DNA of 64,000 bases from Oceanospirillaceae bacterium (GCA_029938085.1 JAPYOS010000005.1:1-64000), one strand, 5' to 3'. Positions 35,533 through 47,192 are shown, counted from the first letter of the stretch. Numbers and translations are program-made. The notes: a model not told the origin generated them from the letters alone.

Positions 35533-35843
35533 ACAGCCCCCTTACCATCTGTGGTTACATATAATCCAGTTCTAACGTTGCCGTGAATCGCTAACGCATC
35601 GCGCATGGCTTGAATATATTCTGGCCAAGCTAAGCCACACATGGCGGCGAAGTGCATCAATATCTGGCCATTAACACCCAAAATATACAGCAGGCCGATA
35701 TCTTTGTTGACTAAAGCATCATGCTCTTCTTGGGTGAGCTTGAAGTTGTTCATTATGGCTTCATGATCGGCCAAAAATGATGCTTGCATCTGCACGTCTT
35801 TATTGAGTTGATATAACAGTTTTTGAGTCTGATACAAGCTCAT
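35529..35843 (-). CDS. LigA-type extradiol dioxygenase small subunit
   Basis: 104 residues of the LigA (alpha, non-catalytic) family: MSLYQTQKLLYQLNKDVQMQ, KLTQEEHDALVNKDIGLLYI and GVNGQILMHFAAMCGLAWPE. The subunit covers the active-site entrance of LigB-type enzymes. I use the ATG at 35843, which follows GAGGGCGAG; the track start at 35921 adds 26 residues with no ribosome site. It overlaps the downstream ligB-type gene by four bases. Confidence 0.87.
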   Translation of the reverse strand: MSLYQTQKLLYQLNKDVQMQASFLADHEAIMNNFKLTQEEHDALVNKDIGLLYILGVNGQILMHFAAMCGLAWPEYIQAMRDALAIHGNVRTGLYVTTDGKGAV

Positions 35844-36083
35844 AATGTCTCGCCCTCTATAGTGAACTAGTAGCAAGGCACGGAATATTGGCCTAGCCTT
35901 AACCACAATAATAGATAACATGTTAATAATTATTGACTAGCAAAGCTAGCATTCTACAAAATTAATTTAACTTGTTAAGTATATTGTCAAAAACAGGCGG
36001 GGCCAAACTGACCAAAATACCGCTATAGATTCTGGGAAGATAGATGAGCCAAATTAGTAAGCATTTGATAAAAAGGAAATAAA

Positions 36084-36160
36084 TGGTCGGGACGGCAGGA
36101 TTTGAACCTACGACCCCCTGCCCCCCAGGCAGGTGCGCTACCAAACTGCGCTACGCCCCG
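36084..36160 (-). tRNA. tRNA-Pro (anticodon GGG)
   Basis: 77 nt cloverleaf on the minus strand: acceptor CGGGGCG pairing with CGTCCCG (one G-U), D-arm TAGCGCAGTTTGGTAGCGC, anticodon arm CCTGC-CTGGGGG-GCAGG with GGG at positions 34-36, T-arm GTAGGTTCAAATCCTGC, discriminator A and an encoded CCA. It reads CCC/CCU codons. Its place beside ihfA is common in gammaproteobacteria. Confidence 0.95.
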
Positions 36161-36301
36161 ACTAACTTCCAATGCGGTTCGATGAGAACCTAGAAGAGGG
36201 CGTATATTACTTGAATCGCGGTGGTTTTGGAAGCAATATGGGCAGCGAATGAAGTGAAATTTAGAATTAAATCAAGTCTTTGACTCGATCATTCAAATCA
36301 A

Positions 36302-36592
36302 CTAATTTTCTGTTTCAACCCGATCTTTGAGTTTTTGACCTGGCCTAAAGGTGACCACCCGGCGCGCAGAAATAGCTACTTCTTCGCCCGTTTTTGGATT
36401 GCGTCCGGGGCGTGAGCGTTTGTCACGCAAGTCAAAGTTGCCAAAACCTGACAACTTAACCTGTTCGTTATTAATAAGACTGGAGGAGACCTCTTCAAAA
36501 AAGGCCTCTACCATGTCTTTTGCGTCGCGTTTACTAAGCTGCTGTTCACTACTGAGACGTTCTGCCATATCGGCTTTGGTCAGTGATCCCAT
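36302..36592 (-). CDS. ihfA: Integration host factor alpha subunit
   Basis: 96 residues of the HU/IHF family: [40 protein letters not shown] and the DNA-intercalating arm motif [20 protein letters not shown]. With IhfB it forms the DNA-bending heterodimer of the nucleoid. It follows pheT by 30 bp, the standard gammaproteobacterial arrangement. Confidence 0.97.
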   Translation of the reverse strand: MGSLTKADMAERLSSEQQLSKRDAKDMVEAFFEEVSSSLINNEQVKLSGFGNFDLRDKRSRPGRNPKTGEEVAISARRVVTFRPGQKLKDRVETEN

Positions 36593-36622
36593 GCTTGGGT
36601 CCTCGCCTTTTGTTTATTATTA

Positions 36623-38995
36623 TTAGCCTCTAAGGCTTGCACCGGCGTTTTCAGCGAGGTGTGTTACCACCTGCTCAACCCACTGGTTTACTTCATCATC
36701 CGTAAGAGTGCGCTCTGGGTGCTGCCACGTCAAGCCCAAAGCTAGACTTTTTTGTCCATTTTCAATACCTTGGCCCTGATACACATCAAATAAACGCACC
36801 GCATTAAGCCATTTTCCTGCACTAGCTTCAATAACACTAGTCACCTCGGCCACGCTAGTCTTTTGATCCAAGACGATGGCCAAGTCACGGCGCATTTCTG
36901 GGAACTTAGACAAGGTTTGGTAGGCCGGTAGTACACCAAGGCTAATAGCGGCCAAATCCACTTCAAACATAAACACAGGCCCTTGTAGGCCTAGGTCTTT
37001 AGCTAGGCCCGGGTGCATTGCGCCCACAAAACCCACCACTGCGCCGTCAAGTTGAATGGCAGCACTTTGGCCTGGATGAAGGGCTAGATGCTTGGTTGCC
37101 ACAAAGGAAAATTCTTGGCTGCCAATGGCCAACAAAGTTTCCAAATCACCTTTAATGTCGAAGTAATCAACGTTTTCAGCTTTGCCGTGCCAGCTTTCTG
37201 GGTTGCGAGAACCGTAAATCAAACCAGCAAACACATCCTGCTGTTGTAAACCTTGGTCACTGGGAATAAAGCGCTGGCCCGTTTCAAACAAACGGATACG
37301 CGATTGTTGACGGTTTTGGTTGTGTTGCAACGCCTTGACCAAACCAGGCCACAGGGTAGTACGCATCACCGCCATGTCGGCAGAAATAGGGTTCACTAAC
37401 TCCACCGGTTTGTTTTGGTCGTCAAACTTAGCTAATAAACCGGGTTCAACCATGCTGTAAGTAATCGCTTCTTGGTACCCACGGCTCACCATATGGCGGC
37501 GCAAGATGGACAATGGCCGTTGCACTTCGGCGTTAGCCGGAATTTCCATGCTTGCCACAGGGTTAGTGCTTGGTAAATTGTTGTAGCCGTAAACACGGGC
37601 CACTTCTTCAATTAAATCCGCTTCAATGGCCATATCAAAGCGCCAAGACGGGGCATTGAAGGTCCATGAAGCGTCGTCTGAGGCAACTAAGGTTAAACCC
37701 AGACGGGTAAGAATATCTAATACTTGCGCATCGTCGATTTTGTAGGCTAACAAGGCTTCTAGGCGAGCTTTACGTAAGCTTACCTGTGACTCCGTTGGCA
37801 AGTGATCTGCTGACACCTGTTCAACAATAGGCCCTGCTTCGCCACCCACAATACTCTGTAGCAACAACGTAGCGCGATCCATGGCCTTGCGTTGTAGGTC
37901 ATAGTCTACGCCGCGCTCAAAACGGTGAGACGCATCGGTGTGTAAACCATAATTGCGGGCTTTGCCGGCAATACTAATGGGGTTAAAGAAAGCAGCTTCT
38001 AAGAACACGTTGGTCGTGCCACTGCCCACACCGGTATCTGCACCACCCATAATTCCGGCTAGGCCTAACACGCCTTCGTTGTCGGCAATAACTAGTGTCT
38101 CTTGGTCTAGCTCAATTTTTTGACCATCAAGCAAGATTAAGTTTTCACCTTGACTAGCCATACGTACAATGACAGAACCGTTGAGCTTGTTGAGGTCATA
38201 GGCATGCATAGGCTGGCCCATTTCTAACAAAATGTAGTTAGTCACATCAACCACTGGGTCAATGCTACGTACGCCACAGCGGCGTAATTTTTCTTGCAAC
38301 CACAAAGGCGAAGCGGTGTTAAGGTTGATGTTGTTAAGCACTCGGCCCAAGAAACGCGGACAATGCTCTGGTGCGCTTACTTTAACGGGGAACACATCTT
38401 CAATTTGTGGCGCCAGTTCTTTTAGTTCCGGGCCTTGTACATCAACCGAATTCAACACACCCACTTCACGGGCTAAACCCGCAATACTTAAACAGTCGCC
38501 GCGGTTAGGTGTTAAATCCACATCAATTATTTGGTCGTTGAGATTAAGGTAGTCACGAATGTCTGTGCCTACTGGCGCATCAACTGCCAACTCCATAATG
38601 CCATCGTTTTCTTCGCTAATTTCTAGTTCAGCGCCAGAGCACAACATACCAAAAGATTCTTGCTGGCGTAATTTGGCCTTTTTGATTTTGAAGTTACCCG
38701 GCAACACGGCGCCCACGGTAGCAAATGCTACCTTAATACCTACTCGGGCATTAGGCGCCCCACACACGACTTGTGTTTCTGTAGTGCCATCACTGACCTG
38801 ACAAACACGTAATTTGTCGGCATCCGGGTGCTGCTCTGCACTCACAATCTCGCCAACAATTACGCCACTGAATTCGCCACCGGCGGCTTCAATGTCGTCT
38901 ACTTCTAAACCGGCTAAGGTGATCTGGGCAACCAATTCGTCGCTGCTGATTGCAGGGTTAACCCATTCGCGCAGCCATTGTTCACTAAATTTCAT
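36623..38995 (-). CDS. pheT: Phenylalanine-tRNA ligase beta subunit
   Basis: 790 residues, normal for bacterial PheT. In order: the N-terminal tRNA-binding (EMAP-like) domain with QHPDADKLRVCQVSDG, the B3/B4 editing domain (DLTPNRGDCLSIAGLAREVG), the B5 domain, the catalytic-like core (GYQEAITYSMVEPGLLAKFD) and the C-terminal ferredoxin-fold anticodon-binding domain (PEMRRDLAIVLD). With PheS it forms the alpha2beta2 synthetase. It lies 27 bp after pheS. Confidence 0.98.
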   Translation of the reverse strand: MKFSEQWLREWVNPAISSDELVAQITLAGLEVDDIEAAGGEFSGVIVGEIVSAEQHPDADKLRVCQVSDGTTETQVVCGAPNARVGIKVAFATVGAVLPGNFKIKKAKLRQQESFGMLCSGAELEISEENDGIMELAVDAPVGTDIRDYLNLNDQIIDVDLTPNRGDCLSIAGLAREVGVLNSVDVQGPELKELAPQIEDVFPVKVSAPEHCPRFLGRVLNNINLNTASPLWLQEKLRRCGVRSIDPVVDVTNYILLEMGQPMHAYDLNKLNGSVIVRMASQGENLILLDGQKIELDQETLVIADNEGVLGLAGIMGGADTGVGSGTTNVFLEAAFFNPISIAGKARNYGLHTDASHRFERGVDYDLQRKAMDRATLLLQSIVGGEAGPIVEQVSADHLPTESQVSLRKARLEALLAYKIDDAQVLDILTRLGLTLVASDDASWTFNAPSWRFDMAIEADLIEEVARVYGYNNLPSTNPVASMEIPANAEVQRPLSILRRHMVSRGYQEAITYSMVEPGLLAKFDDQNKPVELVNPISADMAVMRTTLWPGLVKALQHNQNRQQSRIRLFETGQRFIPSDQGLQQQDVFAGLIYGSRNPESWHGKAENVDYFDIKGDLETLLAIGSQEFSFVATKHLALHPGQSAAIQLDGAVVGFVGAMHPGLAKDLGLQGPVFMFEVDLAAISLGVLPAYQTLSKFPEMRRDLAIVLDQKTSVAEVTSVIEASAGKWLNAVRLFDVYQGQGIENGQKSLALGLTWQHPERTLTDDEVNQWVEQVVTHLAENAGASLRG

Positions 38996-39022
38996 GTCTA
39001 TATCTCGTGCGTTGAATTCAGG

Positions 39023-40099
<1,077 letters not shown>

Positions 40100-40134
40100 T
40101 TAGCCAAACCGAGGTTTGGTTATCCAGATCCAAC

Positions 40135-40491
40135 TTAAGCGAGTGCCGCTTTAGCTTTCTCTACGATCGCTGTAAATACCGCTTTGTCGTGAATGGCTAA
40201 ATCAGCCAATACTTTACGGTCGATCTCGATTGAAGATTTCTTCAAACCTGAAATCAAACGGCTGTAGGATAAACCGTTCATACGCGCACCGGCGTTAATA
40301 CGGGCAATCCATAGAGCACGGAACTGACGCTTACGTTGACGACGGTCGCGGTAGGCATATTGGCCAGCTTTGATTACAGCTTGTTTAGCAACACGGAAGA
40401 TACGGCTACGTGCACCGTAATAACCCTTGGCTTGCTTGAGGATCTTCTTATGACGACGGTGTGCTTGGACACCACGTTTTACGCGAGACAT
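40135..40491 (-). CDS. rplT: 50S ribosomal protein L20
   Basis: 118 residues, basic N-terminus ([20 protein letters not shown]) and the conserved [20 protein letters not shown]. It is an early assembly protein of the large subunit and, in E. coli, represses rpmI-rplT translation. It follows rpmI by 26 bp. Confidence 0.98.
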   Translation of the reverse strand: MSRVKRGVQAHRRHKKILKQAKGYYGARSRIFRVAKQAVIKAGQYAYRDRRQRKRQFRALWIARINAGARMNGLSYSRLISGLKKSSIEIDRKVLADLAIHDKAVFTAIVEKAKAALA

Positions 40492-40517
40492 TATACTTTC
40501 TCCTTACCAGTGACTAT

Positions 40518-40712
40518 TTAGATGTACGGCAACATGCGCTTTACTAATGGCTTATCCGCAGAACTAATCTGCAGAGTGCCACGTAAATGACGCTTACGCT
40601 TGGTACTCTTTTTAGTCAAAATATGACTGGTGAAGGACTGACGGTGTTTAAAGCCGTTAGCAGTTTTCTTGAATCGTTTTGCAGCACCGCTGCAAGATTT
40701 CATCTTAGGCAT
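40518..40712 (-). CDS. rpmI: 50S ribosomal protein L35
   Basis: 64 residues from the ATG at 40712: [20 protein letters not shown], then [19 protein letters not shown], the full L35 sequence. The track start at 40730 adds six residues. It belongs to the infC-rpmI-rplT operon. Confidence 0.97.
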   Translation of the reverse strand: MPKMKSCSGAAKRFKKTANGFKHRQSFTSHILTKKSTKRKRHLRGTLQISSADKPLVKRMLPYI

Positions 40713-40816
40713 TACATTTACTCCACGCATTCGTTGATTGTTAATGAAGACGCAATTAAGAACCTAAACTCTTAACCGGTCTCCCGATTGCAACTGTTCA
40801 CTAATAGTGAAGGCAG

Positions 40817-41356
40817 TTACTTTCTTTTCTTTGGTGCCAAAACCATAGTCAATTGACGGCCTTCCATCTTCGGGTATTGCTCTACTCCAGCGTATTCAGC
40901 CAAATCGACCTCTACACGCTTGAGTAGTTCCATACCCAATTCTTGGTGTGCCATCTCACGACCACGGTAACGCAAGGTTACTTTCGTCTTGTCACCATTC
41001 TCTAGGAAACGGATCAGGTTGCGTAGTTTTACCTGATAATCTCCTACATCAGTTCCTGGTCGGAACTTGATTTCTTTCACTTGCGTCTGCTTTTGCTTCT
41101 TTTTAGCAGCTGCTTTCTGTTTTTTAACTTCAAACACTTGCTTGCCGTAGTCCATGATCTTACAGACCACCGGCTCGGCGTCAGCTGCAATCTGAACTAA
41201 ATCCAGTTTGGCAGCTTCTGCCATTTGCAGTGCTTCAGCAACAGAAACAATGCCAACTTGTTCGCCGTCGGCACCGATGAGACGACATTCAGTCGCTTCA
41301 ATATGTTCGTTAATTGTTGGGCGTTTTGCTTTGCCCTTATTGTATTCCCGTTTAAT
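40817..41356 (-). CDS. infC: Translation initiation factor IF-3 (ATT start codon)
   Basis: 179 residues when read from the ATT at 41356: [20 protein letters not shown], then [20 protein letters not shown], then the track ORF from MAEAAKLD onward. GGAG lies seven bases before the ATT. The rare ATT start is the well-known device by which IF-3 limits its own translation in enterobacteria. The track entry (40817-41224) lacks the first 44 codons. The product is the IF-3 N-domain, a lysine-rich linker ([20 protein letters not shown]) and the C-domain with [17 protein letters not shown]. It checks the initiator tRNA on the 30S subunit. Confidence 0.97.
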   Translation of the reverse strand: MKREYNKGKAKRPTINEHIEATECRLIGADGEQVGIVSVAEALQMAEAAKLDLVQIAADAEPVVCKIMDYGKQVFEVKKQKAAAKKKQKQTQVKEIKFRPGTDVGDYQVKLRNLIRFLENGDKTKVTLRYRGREMAHQELGMELLKRVEVDLAEYAGVEQYPKMEGRQLTMVLAPKKRK

Positions 41357-41394
41357 TTCGGTATCTCCGTTAATTCAAAATTTGAAGCGTTAAC

Positions 41395-43314
41395 TTACGC
41401 TTCAGTGCGGCCGAGCTTAGCGATGTCTGCATTAAGCAAAGTTTCGAAAGCTTCTAGGCTCATATTACCCAAATCTTCACCAGTACGAGTACGTACAGTA
41501 ACCGTTTGAGTTTCAACTTCCTTATCGCCAATAACTAGCAGGTAAGGAACTTTAAGAATTGTATGCTCGCGGATTTTAAAGCCTACCTTTTCGTTTCTCA
41601 AGTCCGCAGCGGCTCTAAAGCCCATTTTTGTCAAGTTTTCTTCAACTTCTTTGCAAAAAGGTGCCTGTTTATCGGTAATATTCAAAATCGACACTTGTTT
41701 TGGGGCTAACCAAGGTGGCATGGCACCGGCAAAGTTTTCGATCAAAATGCCCAAGAAACGCTCAAATGAACCTAAAGTTGCACGGTGAAGCATCACCGGA
41801 ACTTCACGATCACCGGCTTCGTTAACAAACTGAGCATCAAGGCGACCCGGCATAGAAAAGTCGACCTGAATGGTGCCACACTGCCAAACTCGGCCAAGGC
41901 AATCCTTCAACGAAAACTCGATCTTAGGGCCGTAAAAAGCGCCTTCGCCTGGTAAAATTTCAAATGGCAATTGCTTGGCATTTAAAGCTTCTTCCAACGC
42001 AGCTTCGGCGCGATCCCAAACATCATCTTCACCCACACGCTCTTCTGGGCGAGTAGACAACTTTAAGATAACATCATCAAAACCAAAGTCTTTGTATACG
42101 TCGTACAAGAAGTCGATAAAACGCGCCACTTCATCCTGCATCTGACTTTCAGAACAGAATATATGACCGTCGTCTTGGGTAAAGCTACGCACACGCATAA
42201 TGCCATGCAAAGTGCCCGAAGGCTCATTGCGGTGACAAGAGCCAAACTCTGCCATACGAATAGGCAGCTCTTTGTAGCTCTTTAGGCCTTGGTTAAAAAT
42301 CTGGATGTGGCACGGGCAGTTCATTGGTTTAACCGCATATTCACGGCTTTCTGATGCTGTGGTAAACATCATGGCAGAGAACTTGTCCCAGTGGCCAGAG
42401 CGCTCCCACAGGCTACGGTCTACAACCTGTGGCGTCTTTACTTCTTGATAGCCACCTTCAATCTGGCGCTCGCGCATATAACGCTCAACCACCTGATAAA
42501 TAGTCCAACCATTGGGGTGCCAAAACACCATACCAGGCGCTTCTTCTTGGGTATGAAATAAATCTAGTTTTTTGCCTAACTTACGATGATCACGCTTTTC
42601 GGCTTCTTCTAAGCGGTGCAAATAGGCTTTAAGGTCTTTCTTATCGGCCCAAGCTGTGCCGTACACACGGGTTAGCATGGCATTATTTGAATCGCCACGC
42701 CAATAGGCACCGGCAACCTTCATCAGCTTAAACGACTTAATGTGACCTGTAGAAGGCACATGTGGGCCGCGGCACAAATCGGTAAAACCACCTTGGCTAT
42801 AAAAAGACAAGTCTTCGTCACCAGGAATGCTGTCGATAATTTCTACTTTGTAGTCTTCGCCTAAGTCTTTGAAAAACTCCACCGCGGCTGGACGGCTCAT
42901 AATACGACGCTCTACCTTAAGATTCTGTTTTACCAAAGCTTTCATACGGGCTTCAATCTTAATTAAATCTTCTGGGGTAAAAGGGCGTTCGTAGGCAAAG
43001 TCGTAGAAAAAACCATCTTCGATCACAGGGCCAATGGTCACCTGAGCACCGGGGAATTCGTCTTGTACTGCTTGAGCCATCATATGGGCGCAAGAATGAC
43101 GAACAACCTCTAGGCCTTCTTCGTCACGGGAGGTAACAATAGCAAGGGCTGTATCTTCTGTAATAGTGTAACCCGTATCGACTAGCTCGCCGTCGATTTT
43201 GCCAGCCACTGCGGCTTTAGCAAGGCCTGGACCAATATCAAAGGCCACATCGTGGACAGAAACAGGGGCGTCAAAAACACGTTGACTACCGTCTGGAAGA
43301 GTAATTACAGGCAT
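41395..43314 (-). CDS. thrS: Threonine-tRNA ligase
   Basis: 639 residues from the ATG at 43314 ([20 protein letters not shown]). It has the TGS domain, the editing domain with [16 protein letters not shown], the class II core with zinc ligands in [12 protein letters not shown] and motif 2 in [20 protein letters not shown], and the anticodon-binding domain at the C-terminus. The track start at 43377 adds 21 unsupported residues. It is the first gene of the translation cluster, and infC begins 38 bp after its stop. Confidence 0.98.
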   Translation of the reverse strand: MPVITLPDGSQRVFDAPVSVHDVAFDIGPGLAKAAVAGKIDGELVDTGYTITEDTALAIVTSRDEEGLEVVRHSCAHMMAQAVQDEFPGAQVTIGPVIEDGFFYDFAYERPFTPEDLIKIEARMKALVKQNLKVERRIMSRPAAVEFFKDLGEDYKVEIIDSIPGDEDLSFYSQGGFTDLCRGPHVPSTGHIKSFKLMKVAGAYWRGDSNNAMLTRVYGTAWADKKDLKAYLHRLEEAEKRDHRKLGKKLDLFHTQEEAPGMVFWHPNGWTIYQVVERYMRERQIEGGYQEVKTPQVVDRSLWERSGHWDKFSAMMFTTASESREYAVKPMNCPCHIQIFNQGLKSYKELPIRMAEFGSCHRNEPSGTLHGIMRVRSFTQDDGHIFCSESQMQDEVARFIDFLYDVYKDFGFDDVILKLSTRPEERVGEDDVWDRAEAALEEALNAKQLPFEILPGEGAFYGPKIEFSLKDCLGRVWQCGTIQVDFSMPGRLDAQFVNEAGDREVPVMLHRATLGSFERFLGILIENFAGAMPPWLAPKQVSILNITDKQAPFCKEVEENLTKMGFRAAADLRNEKVGFKIREHTILKVPYLLVIGDKEVETQTVTVRTRTGEDLGNMSLEAFETLLNADIAKLGRTEA

Positions 43315-43420
43315 GGATTTTCCTTGCTCAGTGGTGGCCCCTACCAAAGGCCACTTGGGGTGACAAAAATGAGTCACGTATTTTACACTTATTAGCCCCT
43401 AACAACAAGTTTTAGCCACA

Positions 43421-44116
43421 TCAAGCCTGCTCCTTGAGTAGCGACATTGAGTACCTTATATGTTTACTTGCAGCCTGTTGTGCCGCGGCCCCGTCGCGAC
43501 GCATAATGGCGTGGCAAATCGCCTGATGCTGTTCCCTCACACGAGCCTCCCATTGCTCTGGGGCGTTTAACGTACGTGCCAAAGTGCCGTAGATGGCATT
43601 AAAAAACTGGGTATAAAGTAACTGACTTAAAGACACCACAATCAGATTGTGACTCGACTGAGCAATGAGCATATGAAACTGCAAATCGGCCTTGGCTCGC
43701 TGCAAGGGACTGCCTTTACGCTTATGCATGGTTTGATATTCGGCATCAATACACGCTAGCTGTGCATCCGTTGCCCGCTCACACACATATTTTGCCGCCT
43801 CACTCTCCAACACCAGCCGCATTTCCATCACTGCCAACTGCAGTGCCGCCGAATCTAATTCCACACCCGACGCAGAACCTAAAAAAGCGCTGGCAAACTG
43901 ACCCTCAAATAAGTTGTTCACATAGCAACCAGAACCATGCCGACTGGTCACCAGCCCCTTAGCCTCAAGCACTGTAATGGCCTCTCGCAAACAGGTGCGC
44001 GACACTTCAAAACGGCGCATTAATGCCAGCTGCCCCGGCAACTTATCACTAGGCAACCACTTACACTGACGAATATCCTGCTCTATGACCCCACTGACTT
44101 GCTCGACTCGATTCAT
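43421..44116 (-). CDS. GntR/FadR-family regulator, probable lactate-utilisation repressor
   Basis: 231 residues: a winged helix (KLPGQLALMRRFEVSRTCLR, then EAITVLEAKGLVTSRHGSG) and an all-helical FCD domain (VMEMRLVLESEAAKYVCERA and the late HQAICHAIMRRDGAAAQQAA). It is divergent from lutABC with a 156-bp gap, the arrangement of LldR/LutR-type repressors that respond to lactate. The assignment to lactate rests on this position only. Confidence 0.87.
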   Translation of the reverse strand: MNRVEQVSGVIEQDIRQCKWLPSDKLPGQLALMRRFEVSRTCLREAITVLEAKGLVTSRHGSGCYVNNLFEGQFASAFLGSASGVELDSAALQLAVMEMRLVLESEAAKYVCERATDAQLACIDAEYQTMHKRKGSPLQRAKADLQFHMLIAQSSHNLIVVSLSQLLYTQFFNAIYGTLARTLNAPEQWEARVREQHQAICHAIMRRDGAAAQQAASKHIRYSMSLLKEQA

Positions 44117-44134
44117 AACATGCTCTTTGATTGA

Positions 44135-44145
44135 TGGTCAGATCA
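44135..44145. promoter_or_regulatory. Possible FadR/LldR-type operator
   Basis: TGGTCAGATCA matches the T-N-G-T-N3-A-C-N-A pattern of FadR-subfamily sites except for one base, and lies 18 bp upstream of the regulator ATG in the regulator-lutA gap. Confidence 0.3.
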
Positions 44146-44272
44146 CTTTAACCCATACATCCCCAACCTACTAGAGACAAATTCCTTGCAGGGGCATAAT
44201 GCCTTAAGTCATTGTATCGTCACCCACCAATTGCAATGTACGATCTACTCGGTATCAGGCAACAGGTAATTT

Positions 44273-45112
44273 ATGTCAATTTCTCCCTACTTACAGCCCA
44301 CGGCAAATACGATAACCAAACCCAAAGTGGCTTTGTTTGTCACCTGCTTGGCAGACTCTATGCGACCAAGTGTGGCCTTCGCCACAATAAAGCTACTAGA
44401 GGCTGCGGGTTGTGAAGTACACGTGCCTAAGGCGCAGACGTGCTGCGGCCAACCCGCATTTAACAGCGGCGACCGTAACAATACCCGCCTTATTGCTCAA
44501 CAAACCATGGCTGCGTTAACAGGTTACGACTACGTTGTGGGACCATCGGGTTCTTGTATTGGCATGCTGCACCAGTACCCAGACCTGTTTCAAGAAGGCA
44601 GCAAAGACTACCTATCTACCCAAGCATTGGCGCAACAAGCCTATGAAATAACTAGCTTTTTAGTTGATGTGATGGCGTTTGAACTCGCCCCAAACAACAC
44701 CAAGGCGCAAATCACTTACCACGATTCCTGCGCCGGCTTACGCGAACTCGGCATCCACCAGCAACCCAGAAAGCTGTTGGCGCAGATGCCTAATATTCAA
44801 CTCAAAGAAATGCCCGAAGCCGATACCTGTTGTGGTTTTGGCGGTACCTTTTGTATTAAATACCCCGACATCTCCAACCGCATGGTAGAAAACAAAGTAG
44901 CCCATGCGCAATCTAGTAAAGCGCAAATACTGGTAGGCGGTGACCTAGGGTGCTTAATGAATATGGCCGGTAAACTCAAACGCCAAGGCAGCGACCTACA
45001 AACGCGGCATATTGTGGAATTACTGGCAGATTTATTAGAACAACCAGCCCTGGGCGAAGCCAGCCATACCCCGCTAAGGTCGGCCACCATCGACCTAGCG
45101 TACGAGGCATAA
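44273..45112 (+). CDS. lutA: L-lactate utilisation protein A (Fe-S oxidoreductase)
   Basis: 279 residues with two CCG domains (the heterodisulfide-reductase-type cysteine motif): VPKAQTCCGQPAFNSGD and EADTCCGFGGTFCIKYPDIS, plus CLADSMRPSV and CAGLRELG. LutA is a subunit of the LutABC complex that oxidises L-lactate to pyruvate at the membrane without a flavin-dependent LldD. lutB begins 5 bp downstream. Confidence 0.93.
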   Translation: MSISPYLQPTANTITKPKVALFVTCLADSMRPSVAFATIKLLEAAGCEVHVPKAQTCCGQPAFNSGDRNNTRLIAQQTMAALTGYDYVVGPSGSCIGMLHQYPDLFQEGSKDYLSTQALAQQAYEITSFLVDVMAFELAPNNTKAQITYHDSCAGLRELGIHQQPRKLLAQMPNIQLKEMPEADTCCGFGGTFCIKYPDISNRMVENKVAHAQSSKAQILVGGDLGCLMNMAGKLKRQGSDLQTRHIVELLADLLEQPALGEASHTPLRSATIDLAYEA

Positions 45113-45117
45113 CACTC

Positions 45118-46533
45118 ATGGATATTAACAGCCCCGACTTTATTGCCCGTTCCAAATCAGCATTAGAAGATGCTGGCTTACAAAAAGCCTTAACCAACCT
45201 TAAAGCAGGTTTTCCCGGCAAACGCAAAAAAGCCATGGCCCGTATGCCCGAATTTGACGCCATGCGTGACCAAGCCGTAGAAATCAAAAACAACGTCATT
45301 GAGAACCTCGACTATTACCTAGAAACCTTCGAGTCCAAAGTGCAAGACAATGGCGGCCATGTTCATTGGGCCCAAAATGCAGATGATGCCTGCCAAACCA
45401 TTCTAGACATCTGCCGCAGTGTCGACGCGAAGACGGTTACCAAAGGTAAGTCCATGGTGACCGAAGAAATCAACCTCAATGAGTTCCTAGAAAGACACAG
45501 TGTTACCCCGGTTGAAACTGACTTAGGCGAATATATTTTACAATTACGCGGCGACCACCCCAGCCACATTATCGCGCCTGCCATTCACCTCAACTTACCG
45601 CAAGTAAGTGACATATTCGCCGAAAAACACAAATTGCCACGCAAAGAAGACCCTGCAGAACTCATGCAGGAAGCCCGTGACATCATGCGTGATCACTTTG
45701 TTGCCGCGGACGTAGGCATCACCGGTGCTAACTTTTTTGTGGCCGAAACCGGTAGCACCATGATCGTCACCAACGAAGGTAATGGTGACCTGACGCAAAC
45801 CTTACCCAAGGTGCACATTGTAGTCACCAGCATCGAAAAATGCGTGCCTACACTGGAAGACTTAAGCCTATTTATGCGCTTATTGTCGCGTTCGGCCACG
45901 GGCCAAGAAAGTGCCGTTTACAACACCTTATCGAGCGGTCCAAAACAAGCCGGCGACCAAGATGGCCCAGAACAGTTCCACGTGGTGCTAGTGGATAATG
46001 GCCGCAGTTCCATGGTGGGCGACGAGCAACAAGACATGCTGCGCTGTATTCGCTGTAGCGCCTGTATGAACCATTGCCCTGTGTATAGCCAAATTGGTGG
46101 CCATGCCTACGGTTGGGTCTATCCGGGCCCTATGGGTGCGGTGCTCACCCCCAAGATGATTGGCATTGAGCAAGCGGGCCACCTACCCAACGCATCTACT
46201 TTTTGTGGCAAGTGCGAGGCCGTTTGCCCAGTCCGTATTCCGCTGCCGAGCCTCATGCGAACGTGGCGTGAGCGGCAATTTGATAAGGGCCAAGGCCCTG
46301 CTGCCAGTCGTTATGGCATTCAAATTTGGGCGGCATTGGCTCAACGCCCATGGCTTTACCATGCCATGACCCGCATCGCTATACCCATGATGAAGCTTTG
46401 GTCTGGTCAAAAAAACCGTATATCTAGCCTACCCCTAGCTCGCGGCTGGACCATATGGCGCGATCTTCCTGCACCCGAAGGCAAAACCTTCATGCAGCAA
46501 TGGAGCGAGAAAAACAAGGAGCAACAGCCATGA
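45118..46533 (+). CDS. lutB: L-lactate utilisation protein B (ferredoxin-like Fe-S protein)
   Basis: 471 residues: an N-terminal LUD domain (TKGKSMVTEEINLNEFLERH, VGITGANFFVAETGS) followed by two 4Fe-4S clusters, CIRCSACMNHCPVYSQIGG and CGKCEAVCPVRIPLPS, and a C-terminal tail. It is the electron-transfer core of LutABC. The gene sits between lutA and lutC, with an ATGA overlap with lutC. Confidence 0.95.
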   Translation: MDINSPDFIARSKSALEDAGLQKALTNLKAGFPGKRKKAMARMPEFDAMRDQAVEIKNNVIENLDYYLETFESKVQDNGGHVHWAQNADDACQTILDICRSVDAKTVTKGKSMVTEEINLNEFLERHSVTPVETDLGEYILQLRGDHPSHIIAPAIHLNLPQVSDIFAEKHKLPRKEDPAELMQEARDIMRDHFVAADVGITGANFFVAETGSTMIVTNEGNGDLTQTLPKVHIVVTSIEKCVPTLEDLSLFMRLLSRSATGQESAVYNTLSSGPKQAGDQDGPEQFHVVLVDNGRSSMVGDEQQDMLRCIRCSACMNHCPVYSQIGGHAYGWVYPGPMGAVLTPKMIGIEQAGHLPNASTFCGKCEAVCPVRIPLPSLMRTWRERQFDKGQGPAASRYGIQIWAALAQRPWLYHAMTRIAIPMMKLWSGQKNRISSLPLARGWTIWRDLPAPEGKTFMQQWSEKNKEQQP

Positions 46534-47189
46534 GCACTGCAAGACAACAAATTCTCGGCCGCATTCGCAGCGGCCTCAAACGCGGCCCTTTGAATGAGCA
46601 ACAACAAGCGCATTTATCACAAGAGCTGAAGTCAAGAAAGCGCACCACACAGCCTGCTAGAGCTAAAGTCACCGGCCAAACAGCCCTAGATGACTTTAAA
46701 GCCATGGCTCTAGAAGTGGCTACAGAAATCGTTAACCTCGCTAATTTAGAGGAACTACCACAAGCCATGAGCCAGCTCATGCAAGATTCAAATTTAACCC
46801 AACAACCGTTGGTGCTAGCGAACGAACCTGACCTTGTAGCATTAAACTGGGCCGCTGCAAGCATCAACACAGACATGCGAGCATCCACCAAAGGCGACTC
46901 AATTAGCCTCACCAACAGCCTTTGCGGGGTTGCGGAAACCGGCACTTTGGTACTTAGATCAAGCCCAAATAGCCCCACCACGCTAAACCTATTCCCAGAC
47001 ATCCATTGCGCTGTACTGCACAAAGACAACATCGTTGCTGGTTACGAAGACGCGTGGGATTGGATACGTAACGGCGGCATTCCACGCACGGTCAACTTTA
47101 TCACCGGCCCATCACGCAGCGCAGACCTAGAACAAACCCTACGCATGGGTGCCCATGGGCCCAAACGGTTGGTGATTTTTTTAGTTTAG
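46530..47189 (+). CDS. lutC: L-lactate utilisation protein C (LUD domain)
   Basis: 219 residues from the ATG at 46530 (MSTARQQILGRIRSGLKRGP), which overlaps the lutB stop. The track ORF start at 46455 is inside lutB. The LUD core has LCGVAETGTLVLRSSPN and the C-terminal NFITGPSRSADLEQTLRMG. It completes the LutABC set. Its stop lies 3 bp from the convergent polB stop. Confidence 0.93.
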   Translation: MSTARQQILGRIRSGLKRGPLNEQQQAHLSQELKSRKRTTQPARAKVTGQTALDDFKAMALEVATEIVNLANLEELPQAMSQLMQDSNLTQQPLVLANEPDLVALNWAAASINTDMRASTKGDSISLTNSLCGVAETGTLVLRSSPNSPTTLNLFPDIHCAVLHKDNIVAGYEDAWDWIRNGGIPRTVNFITGPSRSADLEQTLRMGAHGPKRLVIFLV

Positions 47190-47192
47190 TGC

